Positions 1-9,604 of a DNA stretch of 64,000 bases are shown in pieces (within the stretch, counting starts at the first letter, position 1; every line of letters begins with the position of its first letter). Source of the stretch: an uncultured Pelagibacteraceae bacterium. GTDB taxonomy: Bacteria; Pseudomonadota; Alphaproteobacteria; Pelagibacterales; Pelagibacteraceae. The stretch spans positions 62,001 to 126,000 of the forward strand of contig CACFZE010000001.1 of NCBI GenBank assembly GCA_902570695.1, written 5' to 3'. Under the pieces are notes generated by a model. It saw nothing but the letters and a program-made list of their open reading frames with translations, was not told the DNA's origin and did not search any database. The position numbers were made by a program, and so were the translations under genes.

Positions 1-375
1 TCTGGAAATTTACTATACATATCTGGTCAAATATCAATTGATGAGAATGGAAAATTAATTAAGGGAAAACTCGGAAAAGATTTTAATACTGAACAAGGTT
101 ATGAGGCAGCTAAAAGATGCGCATTAAGTATAATATCTCAAGCAAAAAAAGCATGTGGTGATGATTTATCTAAAATTAAATCATGTTTGAAACTTACTGG
201 ATATGTTAATTCTACTGATGATTTTACTCAGCAACCAAAAGTCATAAATGGAGCCTCAGATCTAATAAAAAGTGTATTTGATGAAGCTGGCTCACATGCA
301 AGAGCTGCTGTCAGTACTAACAGCCTTCCGTTAGGTGTTGCAGTTGAAGTTGACGCAATATTTGATCTTAATTAA
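1..375 (+). CDS. RidA (YjgF/YER057c/UK114) family protein, 5' end outside window
   Basis: The open frame runs from base 1 to a TAA at 373-375, so about 124 C-terminal residues are visible and the start is outside the window. Family features are the LYISGQI strand near the visible start, a middle segment KSCLKLTGYVNSTDDF, and SHARAAVSTNSLPLGVAVEVDA at the end, with the Arg used by RidA-type imine deaminases to hold the substrate carboxylate. RidA proteins are small cytosolic trimers that hydrolyse reactive enamines and imines. The substrate of this member cannot be told from sequence. Its stop codon directly abuts the stop of the convergent ugd gene (0 nt between them). Confidence 0.85.
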   Translation, partial: SGNLLYISGQISIDENGKLIKGKLGKDFNTEQGYEAAKRCALSIISQAKKACGDDLSKIKSCLKLTGYVNSTDDFTQQPKVINGASDLIKSVFDEAGSHARAAVSTNSLPLGVAVEVDAIFDLN

Positions 376-1665
376 TTATCTACCAATACTAAAATAATTT
401 ATTTTATTTTTTTTCATTTCAGAAATTGAATAAAGATTTCTCATATCAAAAACTTTAAAATTTCTTTTTTTGGTAATTTTTTTAAAGTTGAGTTGTTTAA
501 ATTCATTCCATTCTGTATGAATAATTATTAAATCTGCACTTTTACAAGCATCTTTTATATTTTCAAAAAAGTTTATATTTTTAGATTTTAATTCCTTCTT
601 CTTACCAGTTGGTTCGTAATAATTTACATGTGCGCCCTTCCTTGCTAAAAATGATATCATTTTTAATGAAGAGGACTCTCTCATGTCGTCAGTGCCTGGT
701 TTAAAGGTAACACCCAAAAATGTAATATTTTTATTTTTAATTTTGTTATTCATTATTTTGCTAATTTTATTTAATAATAAATTAGTTCTTTTCTCATTTG
801 AATTAATTACTGATTTTACAACTGAAAGATTTGTTTTAAACATTCGACCAGTTGAAACAAGTGCTCTTGTATCCTTTGGAAAGCATGATCCACCATAGGC
901 TGGGCCAGCTCGTAGAAATCTGCTTCCAATCCTTTCATCTAAACCCATGCCAATTGCAACTTCTTTAACGTCTATATTTGATTTTTCACATAAATTGGCT
1001 ATTTCATTAATAAATGTAATTTTAGTTGCTAAAAAAGCGTTTGATGCATATTTAATTAATTCTGCTGATCTTCTAGAAGTATGAAAATATCTTCCACCCT
1101 TCTTAATTAAAGGTAGATATAATTTTTTCATAATTTTATTTGCTTTATTGCTACTAGTACCTACAACAACTCTATCTGGGAATTGAAAATCTCTGATAGC
1201 TTCACCTTCTCTTAAAAATTCAGGATTAGATACAACATCGAACTTATTTTTATTTTTATTTGATTTTAAGATTTTTGTAATTTTATCACCAGTGGTGACT
1301 GGGACTGTAGATTTAGTAACTATTATTTTATACCTATTTAGATTAGATTTTATACTTTTGGTCACATTAAATACATATTTCAAATCAGCTTTATTATTTT
1401 TAGTAGGAGTTCCAACGCAAATAAATATTATATCTGACTTTTTTATTGAGCTAGAAATATCTGTTGTAAATAAAAGTCTTTTTTTTTTTAAATTTCTTAC
1501 AACTAATTCTTGAAGACCAGGTTCATAAATTGGGATTATTCCTTTACTTAATTTTTCTATAGTTTCTTTATTAATATCAACACATGTAACTGTATTACCT
1601 AAGTCAGAAAAACAAGATCCAGTAACTAACCCAACATAACCAGACCCTATAATACAAATTTTCAT
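376..1665 (-). CDS. ugd: UDP-glucose 6-dehydrogenase
   Basis: This enzyme oxidises UDP-glucose to UDP-glucuronate with two NAD+, supplying surface polysaccharide or lipid precursors. The 429-residue protein is full length for the bacterial family. It opens with a Rossmann motif (GSGYVGLVTG, residues 7-16), followed by VDIN at the end of the second strand. The catalytic cysteine lies in GGSCFPKD near residue 260, and the C-terminal UDP-binding domain begins near residue 320 (TFLGVTFKPGTDDMRESSS). The gene overlaps the end of galU by 4 nt, so the pair that makes and then uses UDP-glucose is co-transcribed. Confidence 0.95.
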   Translation of the reverse strand: MKICIIGSGYVGLVTGSCFSDLGNTVTCVDINKETIEKLSKGIIPIYEPGLQELVVRNLKKKRLLFTTDISSSIKKSDIIFICVGTPTKNNKADLKYVFNVTKSIKSNLNRYKIIVTKSTVPVTTGDKITKILKSNKNKNKFDVVSNPEFLREGEAIRDFQFPDRVVVGTSSNKANKIMKKLYLPLIKKGGRYFHTSRRSAELIKYASNAFLATKITFINEIANLCEKSNIDVKEVAIGMGLDERIGSRFLRAGPAYGGSCFPKDTRALVSTGRMFKTNLSVVKSVINSNEKRTNLLLNKISKIMNNKIKNKNITFLGVTFKPGTDDMRESSSLKMISFLARKGAHVNYYEPTGKKKELKSKNINFFENIKDACKSADLIIIHTEWNEFKQLNFKKITKKRNFKVFDMRNLYSISEMKKNKINYFSIGR

Positions 1666-2477
1666 AGCTTAGAAATTTCAATTCCAGATTTAATATAACC
1701 TTTCATGGATCCACAATCTAAATAATTACCTGCAAATTTATGTCCAATGAATAAATATTGATCTAATATCATTCGCCTTATTGCATCAGTAACATGTATT
1801 TCACCACCTTTACCTTTTTTTTGATTTTTTAGATAATGAAAAATTTTCTTTGATAATATGTACCTACCTATTATCGCATTATTTGAAGGAGCATCTTTAG
1901 TATTAGGTTTTTCAATTACATCTGCAATTTTAAAATTTAATTTGTCAAAATTTTTTTTAATTGAATAAATTCCCCAACGATCTACATTGTTTTTTTTAAC
2001 TTTCATGCTGGCCATTACAGATCCTTTTAATTTTTTATGAATCTTTATCATATCTTTTGAACAATTTTTTTTCATAATTAAATCATCAGGTAACAACATT
2101 AAAAAATAATTATTTTTTATAAACTTTTTAGTTTTTAGTACAGCATCACCAGTTCCCATGGGTTTATTTTGATAAACAAATTTGATTTTTTTTCTAAAAA
2201 AAAGAATTTTTTTGTACTCTTTAATTATTCTAGGATCTTTCTTTTTTTTAATAATTGATTTATAAAAATTATCATTATTGAAATATTTCTTTATCATCTC
2301 TTTTTTTTTTGAAATAATAAAAATTATTTCATTTACACCAGCTTCAATACATTCATCTAAAATATACTCAATACCTGGTTTTCCGTTTATTGGAAGCAGT
2401 TCTTTAGGAAAAACACTTGTCAAAGGTAGCAAACGTGTACCCAAACCAGCAAGAGGAATAATAGCTTGTTTAATCAT
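1662..2477 (-). CDS. galU: UTP--glucose-1-phosphate uridylyltransferase
   Basis: GalU makes UDP-glucose from UTP and glucose-1-phosphate. The 271-residue protein starts with the nucleotidyltransferase signature LAGLGTRLLPLT, followed by FPKELLPI with the catalytic Lys and YILDECIEAGV. Later motifs include MGTGDAVL, LLPDDLI (metal-binding Asp), VIEKP and GGEIHVTDAI near residue 225. Length and motif order match bacterial GalU rather than RfbA. It is first in a two-gene operon with ugd and diverges from panC across a 34-nt gap. Confidence 0.93.
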   Translation of the reverse strand: MIKQAIIPLAGLGTRLLPLTSVFPKELLPINGKPGIEYILDECIEAGVNEIIFIISKKKEMIKKYFNNDNFYKSIIKKKKDPRIIKEYKKILFFRKKIKFVYQNKPMGTGDAVLKTKKFIKNNYFLMLLPDDLIMKKNCSKDMIKIHKKLKGSVMASMKVKKNNVDRWGIYSIKKNFDKLNFKIADVIEKPNTKDAPSNNAIIGRYILSKKIFHYLKNQKKGKGGEIHVTDAIRRMILDQYLFIGHKFAGNYLDCGSMKGYIKSGIEISKL

Positions 2478-2491
2478 TAAGATGTTTTACT

Positions 2492-2497
2492 TATAAT
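2492..2497 (+). promoter_or_regulatory. panC: Candidate -10 element for panC
   Basis: A perfect TATAAT lies 14 nt before the panC ATG in the 34-nt divergent gap shared with galU. No convincing -35 hexamer is seen at 16-18 nt. Transcription from here would give a leader of only about 8 nt. Confidence 0.35.
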
Positions 2498-2511
2498 CAT
2501 ATTTATTAAAA

Positions 2512-3315
2512 ATGAAAATTTTAAAAAATATTTTTGAACTAAATAAGGCAGTAAAAAATTACAAAAATGTTGGATTTGTACCTACAATGGGGGGAATTCA
2601 TAAAGGCCACGTATCTTTAATAAAAATTTCACAAAAAAATAACAAAGAAACAATAGTTAGTATTTTTGTCAATCCAACTCAATTTAATCAAAAAAAAGAT
2701 TTTAAGAATTATCCTAGAAATATAAGAAAAGATATTTCGATATTAAAAAAACTTAAAGTTAATTATTTGTTTTTACCAGAGGTCAATGAAATATATAAAA
2801 ATAAAATGAAAAATTTTAAACTTAATAAATCTGATAAAATTTTATGCGCTAAATATAGAAAAGGTCATTTTGAGGGTGTATTAAACGTGATGAATAGATT
2901 GTTATCTATTGTTAAATCTAGGCATGTATATATGGGTGAAAAAGATTTTCAACAATACGTGTTAATTAAAAGAATATTAGGAAAAAAATATAAAATAAAT
3001 ATTATTAGTTGTCCTACCATTCGAGAAAATAATAAAATTGCTTTATCTACAAGAAACGAATTGTTAAATAAATCATCTATAAAAAAAGCATCAAAAATAG
3101 CCATCAAATTGGATAAGATTAAAAGACTATCACAAACTAATAAATATGTGGATTTATCAAAATATAAATATGAGCTTGAAAATAAATTTAAAATAAAGAT
3201 TGATTATCTTGAATTTAGAGATGAAAAAAAAATGAAATTAGATAATTTTAAATTTAAATATAGACTATTTATTGCGTATCATATTAATGGAGTAAGATTG
3301 ATTGATAATTTTTGA
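2512..3315 (+). CDS. panC: Pantothenate synthetase
   Basis: PanC condenses pantoate with beta-alanine using ATP to form pantothenate, the coenzyme A precursor. The 267-residue protein has the family motifs in order: FVPTMGGIHKGH (residues 23-34, nucleotide-binding HxGH type), FVNPTQF, RKGHFEGVLNVMNRL, YMGEKDFQQ, and LSTRN (the KMSKS-like loop). It is slightly shorter than typical PanC (about 280) and very Lys-rich. It is a lone plus-strand gene; its stop touches the stop of the convergent mgtE gene with no bases between. Confidence 0.93.
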   Translation: MKILKNIFELNKAVKNYKNVGFVPTMGGIHKGHVSLIKISQKNNKETIVSIFVNPTQFNQKKDFKNYPRNIRKDISILKKLKVNYLFLPEVNEIYKNKMKNFKLNKSDKILCAKYRKGHFEGVLNVMNRLLSIVKSRHVYMGEKDFQQYVLIKRILGKKYKINIISCPTIRENNKIALSTRNELLNKSSIKKASKIAIKLDKIKRLSQTNKYVDLSKYKYELENKFKIKIDYLEFRDEKKMKLDNFKFKYRLFIAYHINGVRLIDNF

Positions 3316-4689
3316 TTATAAAAAATAAGCTCCTACACCTAAGAAAGATACAAATCCAATTACATCTGTTATTGTTGTAACAAATACACTAGAAGAAATT
3401 GCAGGATCAATTTTCATTTTATTTAATGTTACAGGCACTAAAATACCAAAAAGACCAGCAACTATCATAGTTAAAACCATTGAAATTGAAATTATTAGAG
3501 AGAGCTGAACATCATTAAACCATATCTGAACAATCAAAGAACTTATAATTGCAAAAATAACTCCATTTAAAACTCCAATATTAAATTCTTTAATAATATT
3601 ATTCGTAAAATTATTTTTTGTTAAATCCTGTGTTGCTAAAGATCTTACTGTGACAGCTAATGTTTGCATGCCAGCGTTACCACCCATTGATGCTACGATT
3701 GGCATTAAAAAAGCCAATACTACCATTTGCTCTATAGTAGCACCGAATAGACTAATGCAATAAGTTGCTAGAAAAGCTGTAAACAAGTTTAATAACAACC
3801 AGTTAAATCTTCTCTTCGTTTTTGTTATTACTCCATCAGTTATTTCTTCATCGCCTACTCCAGCTAACCTAAGTACGTCTTCTTCAGCTTCCTCTTTTAA
3901 TACTGTTAGAACATCATCATAAGCTATCATCCCGACTAATTTGTCAGACTTATCTACTACAGCAGCTGAACTCAAATTATAATTTTCAAATAAATTACCT
4001 ACTTCCTCTCTATCCATATCAACCGGTATTAGTGTTTGAGATTCAGCCATAATAGACATCATTTTTGTATCTCTTGGAGTTCTTAATACTCTTGACGAAG
4101 GAACTGTACCAATGGGTTTGAATTCTTGATCAACAATAAATATTTCTAGAAATTCTTCAGGAAGTTCTTTATTTTCTCTAAGATAGTCTATCGTTTGTCC
4201 TACAGACCAATTACTTGGTATAGCTGTAAATTCACGCTGCATTAATCTAGCAGCAGAATCTTCTGGATAACTTAAGCTTTCAAGTAATGCAAATCGATCT
4301 TTTGGAGGTAATGAGCTAAGGATTGTATTTTTTTCTTTTTCATCAACATTTTCTAAAATCTTAATTGCATCGTCTGACTCTAAATTTTTTAGTATATTCA
4401 CAATTGAATCAGATGATAAATAAGCAATCATCTCAGACTGAATTGATTCGTTTAATTCAACAAAAACTTCAGGATCAACTTTGAAACTATTTAATTTTAT
4501 TAAATTTTCTCTATCATTTTGACTTAAATGTTCAATTATGTCGGCAGCATCTGCCGGATGCATAGCATTTAATGAATTTGTAATAAATTCGGCATCATTT
4601 GAGGCGATTTTATCTGTGACAACTTTGATGAATTCTTTGTTAAATTCAAAGTTAACTTTTTTATCTTTTATTTTTTTCACTATAGTCAT
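3316..4689 (-). CDS. mgtE: Magnesium transporter MgtE
   Basis: This is an inner-membrane Mg2+ channel/transporter gated by cytoplasmic Mg2+. The 457-residue product has the family order. The N-terminal helical N domain (residues 20-130) contains AMHPADAADIIEHL and two repeats of the type LPPKDRFALLESL. A pair of CBS domains follows (about 135-255), then about five membrane helices from about 290 with the hallmark MPIVASMGGNAGMQ. The frame is open to 4836, but I chose the ATG at 4689. The first family-like residues begin there, an AGGT ribosome-binding sequence lies about 8 nt upstream, and the longer start would overlap lipB. Confidence 0.9.
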   Translation of the reverse strand: MTIVKKIKDKKVNFEFNKEFIKVVTDKIASNDAEFITNSLNAMHPADAADIIEHLSQNDRENLIKLNSFKVDPEVFVELNESIQSEMIAYLSSDSIVNILKNLESDDAIKILENVDEKEKNTILSSLPPKDRFALLESLSYPEDSAARLMQREFTAIPSNWSVGQTIDYLRENKELPEEFLEIFIVDQEFKPIGTVPSSRVLRTPRDTKMMSIMAESQTLIPVDMDREEVGNLFENYNLSSAAVVDKSDKLVGMIAYDDVLTVLKEEAEEDVLRLAGVGDEEITDGVITKTKRRFNWLLLNLFTAFLATYCISLFGATIEQMVVLAFLMPIVASMGGNAGMQTLAVTVRSLATQDLTKNNFTNNIIKEFNIGVLNGVIFAIISSLIVQIWFNDVQLSLIISISMVLTMIVAGLFGILVPVTLNKMKIDPAISSSVFVTTITDVIGFVSFLGVGAYFL

Positions 4690-4750
4690 AAAATTTACCT
4701 GTAATTTAGTTGGCACTATTAATACAAAATAAAAATAATACAAATTTATA

Positions 4751-5374
4751 ATGACAATAGAGATCAAAAAGTCAGTAAAACCAATAAAATATAAATCTGC
4801 GATAGATATACTTGAAGATAGACTGGAGCAAATCAAAGTAAATAAAAATAAAGAACTTATTTGGATACTTGAACATGAAGAGATTTATACTGGTGGAACA
4901 AGTTTTAGTGATAAAGAGATTTTAGATAAATCTATAAACTTTATTAAAACAAATAGAGGGGGAAAAATAACATATCATGGTCCTGGTCAATTAGTTTTTT
5001 ATTTTGTGATTGACTTAAATAAAAGAGGTAAAAATATAAAAAAAATTATAACTGCAATCGAAAAAACAATCATAGATACTTTAAAAAACTATAATATAAA
5101 GTGTTTTGCTGACAGGAAAAATATTGGAATTTGGTTTGAGCACAAATCTGGTAAAATAGATAAAATTGCAGCAATAGGTATAAAAGTAAAAAAATGGATT
5201 GCTTATCACGGTTTTGCATTAAATATCTCTAATGATCTTGATGTATACAGAAAGATAGTTCCTTGTGGAATTAGAGATAGGGGGGTTTCAAATTTATCTA
5301 AGATCAAGAAACAAAATTATAAAAATATTGAAAATGATTTGATAAAAAATTTTTTATCAAACATTAAAAATTAA
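4751..5374 (+). CDS. lipB: Octanoyl-[ACP]:protein N-octanoyltransferase
   Basis: LipB moves octanoate from acyl carrier protein to the lipoyl domains of 2-oxoacid dehydrogenases and the glycine cleavage H protein. The 207-residue protein carries [16 protein letters not shown] near residue 77, [21 protein letters not shown] with the conserved Lys near 145, and the catalytic Cys in IVPCGI near 178. It diverges from mgtE across a 61-nt gap, and its 3' end overlaps the convergent pseudouridine synthase by 11 nt. Confidence 0.93.
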   Translation: MTIEIKKSVKPIKYKSAIDILEDRLEQIKVNKNKELIWILEHEEIYTGGTSFSDKEILDKSINFIKTNRGGKITYHGPGQLVFYFVIDLNKRGKNIKKIITAIEKTIIDTLKNYNIKCFADRKNIGIWFEHKSGKIDKIAAIGIKVKKWIAYHGFALNISNDLDVYRKIVPCGIRDRGVSNLSKIKKQNYKNIENDLIKNFLSNIKN

Positions 5375-6272
5375 GTCTTTTGGTTTTTAACATATTTCTA
5401 AAATAATCTGGAGGCGTAGCTCTAAAAGTATATTTTTTCTCGTTTATTTTAAATTTTATTTCATAGGAATGTAACATTAGATTTTTATTATTTATTTTTG
5501 AGTTATTTGTTGAATTATATTTTTTATCACCAATTATGGAGTTTCCTAAATTAAATAATTGTTTTCTTAATTGGTGCTTTCTTCCAGTTATTGGGTTTAG
5601 CTGAATAAAGGTCGCATTATTATTTTTATCTAAAATTTCATATTTTGTTTCAGCTTTCTCAACAATTTTTTTTTTATTTTCAAATCTTATCAAATCATCT
5701 TTTATTACACCTTTATCAATTAAAATTAATTCACCATTACATATTGCTAAATATGTTTTATAAACTTTTCTTAATCTAAAAAGTGAAGTAAGCAGTTGGG
5801 CTGTTTCCCTATTCTTTGCGATTATAAACACTCCAGAAGTATCCTTATCTAATCTGTGAACAGAATAAGGTTTCTCGTCTCTAAATAAATTACTTTTTGC
5901 AAATATATCAATAATATTTTTTTTAGATTTTGTACCACCCTGTACCGAAATTCCTGATTGTTTATTTAGAACAACAAAATTGTTATTATTTTCAATAATT
6001 AAATCTTCATTTTCTTTTATAATTTCATTGCTAGGATTATATTTTTTTTTGAGTTGCACAACTTTTTCCTCAAAATTTAAATTAAAAATATTAAGTTTGT
6101 CACCCGTTTTAACTTTTTGGGAGCTTTTTACTTTTTTTTGATTTAATTTTAATTTTCCATTTCTTAGGTTTTTTTCAATTAGTCCTTGTGGAATTTTTCC
6201 TAAATGATTTCGAATAAATCTATCAATACGCATGTCATTAAAAGATTTATCTACGTTAATTGATTTTTTCAT
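5364..6272 (-). CDS. rluC: RluC-like 23S rRNA pseudouridine synthase
   Basis: RluA-family enzymes isomerise uridines in 23S rRNA to pseudouridine. The 302-residue protein has an N-terminal S4-type RNA-binding region (about residues 7-65). The catalytic domain follows, with the signature [10 protein letters not shown] containing the catalytic Asp, then [10 protein letters not shown] and [19 protein letters not shown] is closer to RluC than to RluD, but the exact target uridines are inferred. It follows the lyase-like gene by 2 nt, so the two are probably co-transcribed. Confidence 0.8.
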   Translation of the reverse strand: MKKSINVDKSFNDMRIDRFIRNHLGKIPQGLIEKNLRNGKLKLNQKKVKSSQKVKTGDKLNIFNLNFEEKVVQLKKKYNPSNEIIKENEDLIIENNNNFVVLNKQSGISVQGGTKSKKNIIDIFAKSNLFRDEKPYSVHRLDKDTSGVFIIAKNRETAQLLTSLFRLRKVYKTYLAICNGELILIDKGVIKDDLIRFENKKKIVEKAETKYEILDKNNNATFIQLNPITGRKHQLRKQLFNLGNSIIGDKKYNSTNNSKINNKNLMLHSYEIKFKINEKKYTFRATPPDYFRNMLKTKRLNF

Positions 6273-6274
6273 TT

Positions 6275-7192
6275 TTATTTTAATTCATTGCAGCTATAAT
6301 TTTCCTGATCTAGCCTAAGGTCTTTGCACTTTTTACCTATAGCTATGGAGTCATAATATACAATTGTATCAGCTCTTTTCGGAGGATTACCTTTATGCAT
6401 TATATTAAACCTATTTATATTACTTTTGTATATTCCAAACTTCATATACGACTGTTTACTTATATTATTATTAGTCAACCCATTGTAATTAACTACAAGT
6501 TCATTATTAGCCCAAATCTTAATAAAACTCTTATTTGGCCAATCAACAAATTCTATATTAATAACAAAATCATTCCATTTACCTTTTACATTATTTGCTT
6601 TTAAAATTTTATAAGTGTCAAACCCTCCAAAACTATGATTTACAAAATCTGTCCATTGCAAATCTCCATTTGGTGCAATTCTAAACATAAAATTTACTGG
6701 ACCTGCTTTAGAATGTATTTGCCATATAGTATTACTTATAGGAATAGTAAATTCACTATTGTCCGGGATATAAATACTAAATTTAAACCATGTATTTTTA
6801 GACTTTAATCCTAACATGCTAACTTCGGATCTTTCTCTAAAGGTATTGCACTCGTCTGATTTTCTTTGTTGACCACAATCACCATCACCGTTTTTAAATT
6901 TCCAAGCAATTTTGCCAGATCTAACAATTTTATTTTGAATTAACAATCCATCTTTAGGAAAGTTATATAAAGGCGATAAGTGCATTCTGCATTTGGTTTT
7001 TTTTCCATGACTCCATTGGCAATCTATATTTGATAAGTCTATTAAATCTTTTTCATTATCTAAATTAAACCAAGGCATGTTATCGTCACCTAAAGTATAA
7101 AATTTTAAGCCATCAATTTTTGGTGGATTTGCTTTTAAATTATTAGTTATAAAAAAAAATATTATAATTATTTGAAAAATTATATTTTTCAT
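6275..7192 (-). CDS. Secreted protein of the heparin lyase I (Polysacc_lyase) type
   Basis: This 305-residue protein has an N-terminal hydrophobic signal sequence (residues 1-21, cleavage likely after NLKA). A beta-rich body follows, with Cys pairs that could form disulfides in the periplasm. The middle part NTFRERSEVSMLG, WFKFSIYIP, TIWQIHSKAG and KWNDFVINIEF resembles the jelly-roll fold of heparin lyase I type polysaccharide lyases, including the R-E-R-x-E segment. The family call is from pattern memory, so the substrate and even catalysis are uncertain. It lies after the end of the ribosomal cluster and before the rluC-like gene. Confidence 0.5.
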   Translation of the reverse strand: MKNIIFQIIIIFFFITNNLKANPPKIDGLKFYTLGDDNMPWFNLDNEKDLIDLSNIDCQWSHGKKTKCRMHLSPLYNFPKDGLLIQNKIVRSGKIAWKFKNGDGDCGQQRKSDECNTFRERSEVSMLGLKSKNTWFKFSIYIPDNSEFTIPISNTIWQIHSKAGPVNFMFRIAPNGDLQWTDFVNHSFGGFDTYKILKANNVKGKWNDFVINIEFVDWPNKSFIKIWANNELVVNYNGLTNNNISKQSYMKFGIYKSNINRFNIMHKGNPPKRADTIVYYDSIAIGKKCKDLRLDQENYSCNELK

Positions 7193-7257
7193 TTAGTTAA
7201 TATAAAATACTAGATAATTGTTTTACAACATCAATTAAATAAAATATGAATTAAATA

Positions 7258-7701
7258 CTAAGCTGTGGCTTGCTTTTTGTCTTCAACTTTTGGTGTATCT
7301 TTAGTTGGGTTCTTTTTCTTTTTATCAACTCTTTTTGCTTCAACATCTCTGTCTACAAATTCAATTACTGCCATTGGCGCATTATCACCATATCTAAATC
7401 CAGCCTTTATAATTCTCGTATAGCCACCTTTTCTATTTTCATATCTCTTAGAAAGAGTTTTTTTAACTTTATTTGTAGATTTAATGTCTTGCAATTTCGA
7501 AATTAAAGTTTTTGTATTAGATAAAGTGTCTTTCTTGCCTAGAGTTATTATTTTGTCTGCTTGAGGTTTTAAAACTTTTGCTTTGGGCAATGTAGTTGTA
7601 ATTTGCTCATACTTTATTAATGAGTTAAGCATATTTTTAATCAGAGCTTTTCTATGTTCTGAAGTTCTGTTGAGCTTTTTATAGCCCATCTTGTGTCTCA
7701 T
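7258..7701 (-). CDS. rplQ: 50S ribosomal protein L17
   Basis: L17 helps form the region around the peptide exit tunnel on the large subunit. The N-terminus [20 protein letters not shown] is the standard L17 opening, and the core ends with [16 protein letters not shown]. The 147 residues exceed the usual 120-130 because of a Lys/Asp-rich tail after residue 121. It is the last gene of the alpha operon, overlapping rpoA by 1 nt. No clear terminator hairpin is seen in the 65 nt after it. Confidence 0.96.
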   Translation of the reverse strand: MRHKMGYKKLNRTSEHRKALIKNMLNSLIKYEQITTTLPKAKVLKPQADKIITLGKKDTLSNTKTLISKLQDIKSTNKVKKTLSKRYENRKGGYTRIIKAGFRYGDNAPMAVIEFVDRDVEAKRVDKKKKNPTKDTPKVEDKKQATA

Positions 7702-8729
7702 TAGATAGCTTCCTCTAGTTTTTTAGATAATTCAGCAATATTATCTGGTGGCCAGTTCGGAATTTCCATTCCAAGATATAATGACATCCCTGTTAATACT
7801 TCTTTAATCTCATTTAATGATTTTCTTCCAAAATTAGGTGTTCTTAACATTTCACCCTCTGATTTTTGAACTAAATCACCAATATAAATAATATTATCAT
7901 TTTTTAAGCAGTTCATTGATCTAACGGAAAGCTCTAATTCATCAACTTTTCTTAATAAGTTCTTATTAAATTCTGGCTCTGATGGTTGCTCTTTAACAAT
8001 AACTTCTTGTGGTTCATCAAAATTAACAAACATGCCTAATTGATCTTGAAAAATTCGAGCAGAATATGCGACTGCATCTTCTGCAGAAATTGACCCATTT
8101 GTTTCAACTTCCATGGTTAATTTATCATAATCTAAAGCTTTTCCTTCTCTAGCAGTACTTACTGAGTAAGATACCTTTTTAACTGGACTAAACAATGAGT
8201 CTATTGGAATTAATCCCAGAGGCGGTTCCTCTGGTTTGTTCATATCAGCTGATATATATCCTTTACCAGATCCTACTGACATTTCCATATGAAATTTAGT
8301 ATTTTCATCTAAATTGCAAATTACTAAATCTGGATTTAATATTTCAATATTAGCGACAGGTGTTATATCAGAAGCTTTTATTTCTCCTGGACCTTTAGCA
8401 TCAAGTATTAATTTTTTTTGTTCATCTGATGAACTCTTAAGTGCTAATGATTTTACATTTAACACTATATCTGTAACATCTTCTCTTACACCTTTGATTG
8501 ATGTAAATTCGTGTAAAACACCATCTATTTGAATAGATGTTACCGCTGTACCCCTTATTGAGGATAAAAGTATTCTTCTAAGTGAGTTGCCCAAAGTTAA
8601 TCCATAACCTTTTTCCAGTGGTTCAGCAGTAATTTTTGCAAATGTTTTATCATCACTTATTTGAACATCTAGTTTTGCAGGCTTGATTAGTGATTTCCAA
8701 TTTTTTGAATTTACTTCTGTTTGCTCCAT
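7701..8729 (-). CDS. rpoA: DNA-directed RNA polymerase subunit alpha
   Basis: The alpha subunit dimerises to assemble RNA polymerase and contacts upstream promoter DNA and activators. The 342 residues show the N-terminal assembly domain (about 20-240; [22 protein letters not shown] and GYISADMN). A linker joins it to the C-terminal domain (about 260-335; [21 protein letters not shown] and [12 protein letters not shown] with the helix-hairpin-helix). It overlaps rpsK and rplQ by 1 nt each, so stop-start coupling is likely. Confidence 0.98.
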   Translation of the reverse strand: MEQTEVNSKNWKSLIKPAKLDVQISDDKTFAKITAEPLEKGYGLTLGNSLRRILLSSIRGTAVTSIQIDGVLHEFTSIKGVREDVTDIVLNVKSLALKSSSDEQKKLILDAKGPGEIKASDITPVANIEILNPDLVICNLDENTKFHMEMSVGSGKGYISADMNKPEEPPLGLIPIDSLFSPVKKVSYSVSTAREGKALDYDKLTMEVETNGSISAEDAVAYSARIFQDQLGMFVNFDEPQEVIVKEQPSEPEFNKNLLRKVDELELSVRSMNCLKNDNIIYIGDLVQKSEGEMLRTPNFGRKSLNEIKEVLTGMSLYLGMEIPNWPPDNIAELSKKLEEAI

Positions 8730-9166
8730 TAAACTCTCCTTTTTTTAGGTGGCCTCGTACCATTATGTGGCATTGGTGTTGTGTCTTTAATTGATATAAT
8801 TTTAAATCCTCTAGCTTGCAAAGCTCTTAAAGCAGTTTCTCTTCCAGAACCTGGTCCCTTAACTTCAACAGATAAAATTTTCATTCCAACCTCAAGAGCT
8901 TTAGCTGCTGCTGCATCGGCAGCAACTTGTGCTGCATAAGGTGTAGATTTACGAGAACCTTTAAATCCCTTTTGACCTGCTGATGCCCAAGATACCACAT
9001 TTCCGTTTGTATCTGCTATTGAAACAATAGTATTATTAAAAGTTGATTGAACATAAGCAATTCCATTTATAATATTCTTTTTTCCTTTTTTCTTTTTGGA
9101 ATAAGAACTTTTTTTTGGTTTAGACTCTATTTTCTGCTCTTTATTTTCAGTGTCTTCTTTTTTCAT
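8729..9166 (-). CDS. rpsK: 30S ribosomal protein S11
   Basis: S11 lines the platform of the small subunit near the E site. The core is typical ([58 protein letters not shown]). A basic, low-complexity N-terminal extension of about 30 residues (Lys/Glu/Ser) makes it 145 residues rather than about 129. It overlaps both neighbours by 1 nt in the alpha operon. Confidence 0.97.
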   Translation of the reverse strand: MKKEDTENKEQKIESKPKKSSYSKKKKGKKNIINGIAYVQSTFNNTIVSIADTNGNVVSWASAGQKGFKGSRKSTPYAAQVAADAAAAKALEVGMKILSVEVKGPGSGRETALRALQARGFKIISIKDTTPMPHNGTRPPKKRRV

Positions 9167-9549
9167 TATTTTTTAAGCGGTGTTAATTTTTTTCCAGCAA
9201 TCGCAATTGCTTTTCCTTTTCTAGTCCTTGAATTACATCTCGTTCTTTGACCCCTAACAGGAAGTTTTTTTCTATGCCTAGATCCTCTATAAGTTGCAAG
9301 ATCAATTAATCTTTTTATACTTAATGATGTTTCTCTTCTCAAATCACCTTCAACAGTAAATTTTTGATCAATATACTCTCTTATTTTCAAAATTTGATCA
9401 TCAGTTAATTCATTAACTCTCTTTGATTTTGGTATTTCTAATTCAGTGCAAATTTGTTGAGAAAATTTATTTCCAATTCCATAAATATAAGTAAGTCCAA
9501 CATGAACTAATTTATTTTGTGGTATGTTTACACCTGCAATACGAGCCAT
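9166..9549 (-). CDS. rpsM: 30S ribosomal protein S13
   Basis: S13 sits in the head of the small subunit and bridges to the large subunit and P-site tRNA. The 127 residues open with [16 protein letters not shown], contain YIYGIG and [21 protein letters not shown], and end with the basic [16 protein letters not shown] tail. It is the first gene of the alpha operon. A strong promoter-like sequence lies just upstream (9573-9600), predicting a leader of about 17 nt. Confidence 0.98.
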   Translation of the reverse strand: MARIAGVNIPQNKLVHVGLTYIYGIGNKFSQQICTELEIPKSKRVNELTDDQILKIREYIDQKFTVEGDLRRETSLSIKRLIDLATYRGSRHRKKLPVRGQRTRCNSRTRKGKAIAIAGKKLTPLKK

Positions 9550-9572
9550 AGTTTTTGTGATAAATTGTGCCT

Positions 9573-9600
9573 TTTATATAAGAAGATTAGTCAAAGTCAA
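9573..9600 (-). promoter_or_regulatory. rpsM: Sigma70-type promoter for the alpha operon (rpsM-rpsK-rpoA-rplQ)
   Basis: On the minus strand, TTGACT (9595-9600) and TATAAA (9573-9578) are separated by 16 nt in the 55-nt gap between adk and rpsM. Each hexamer matches consensus at five of six positions. This would let the alpha genes be transcribed independently of the long upstream ribosomal cluster. Confidence 0.6.
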
Positions 9601-9604
9601 CGCC

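Noticed and set aside
4690-4836. 49-residue N-terminal extension of mgtE
   Set aside because: It overlaps the start of lipB and is not MgtE-like; an AGGT site precedes the ATG at 4689.
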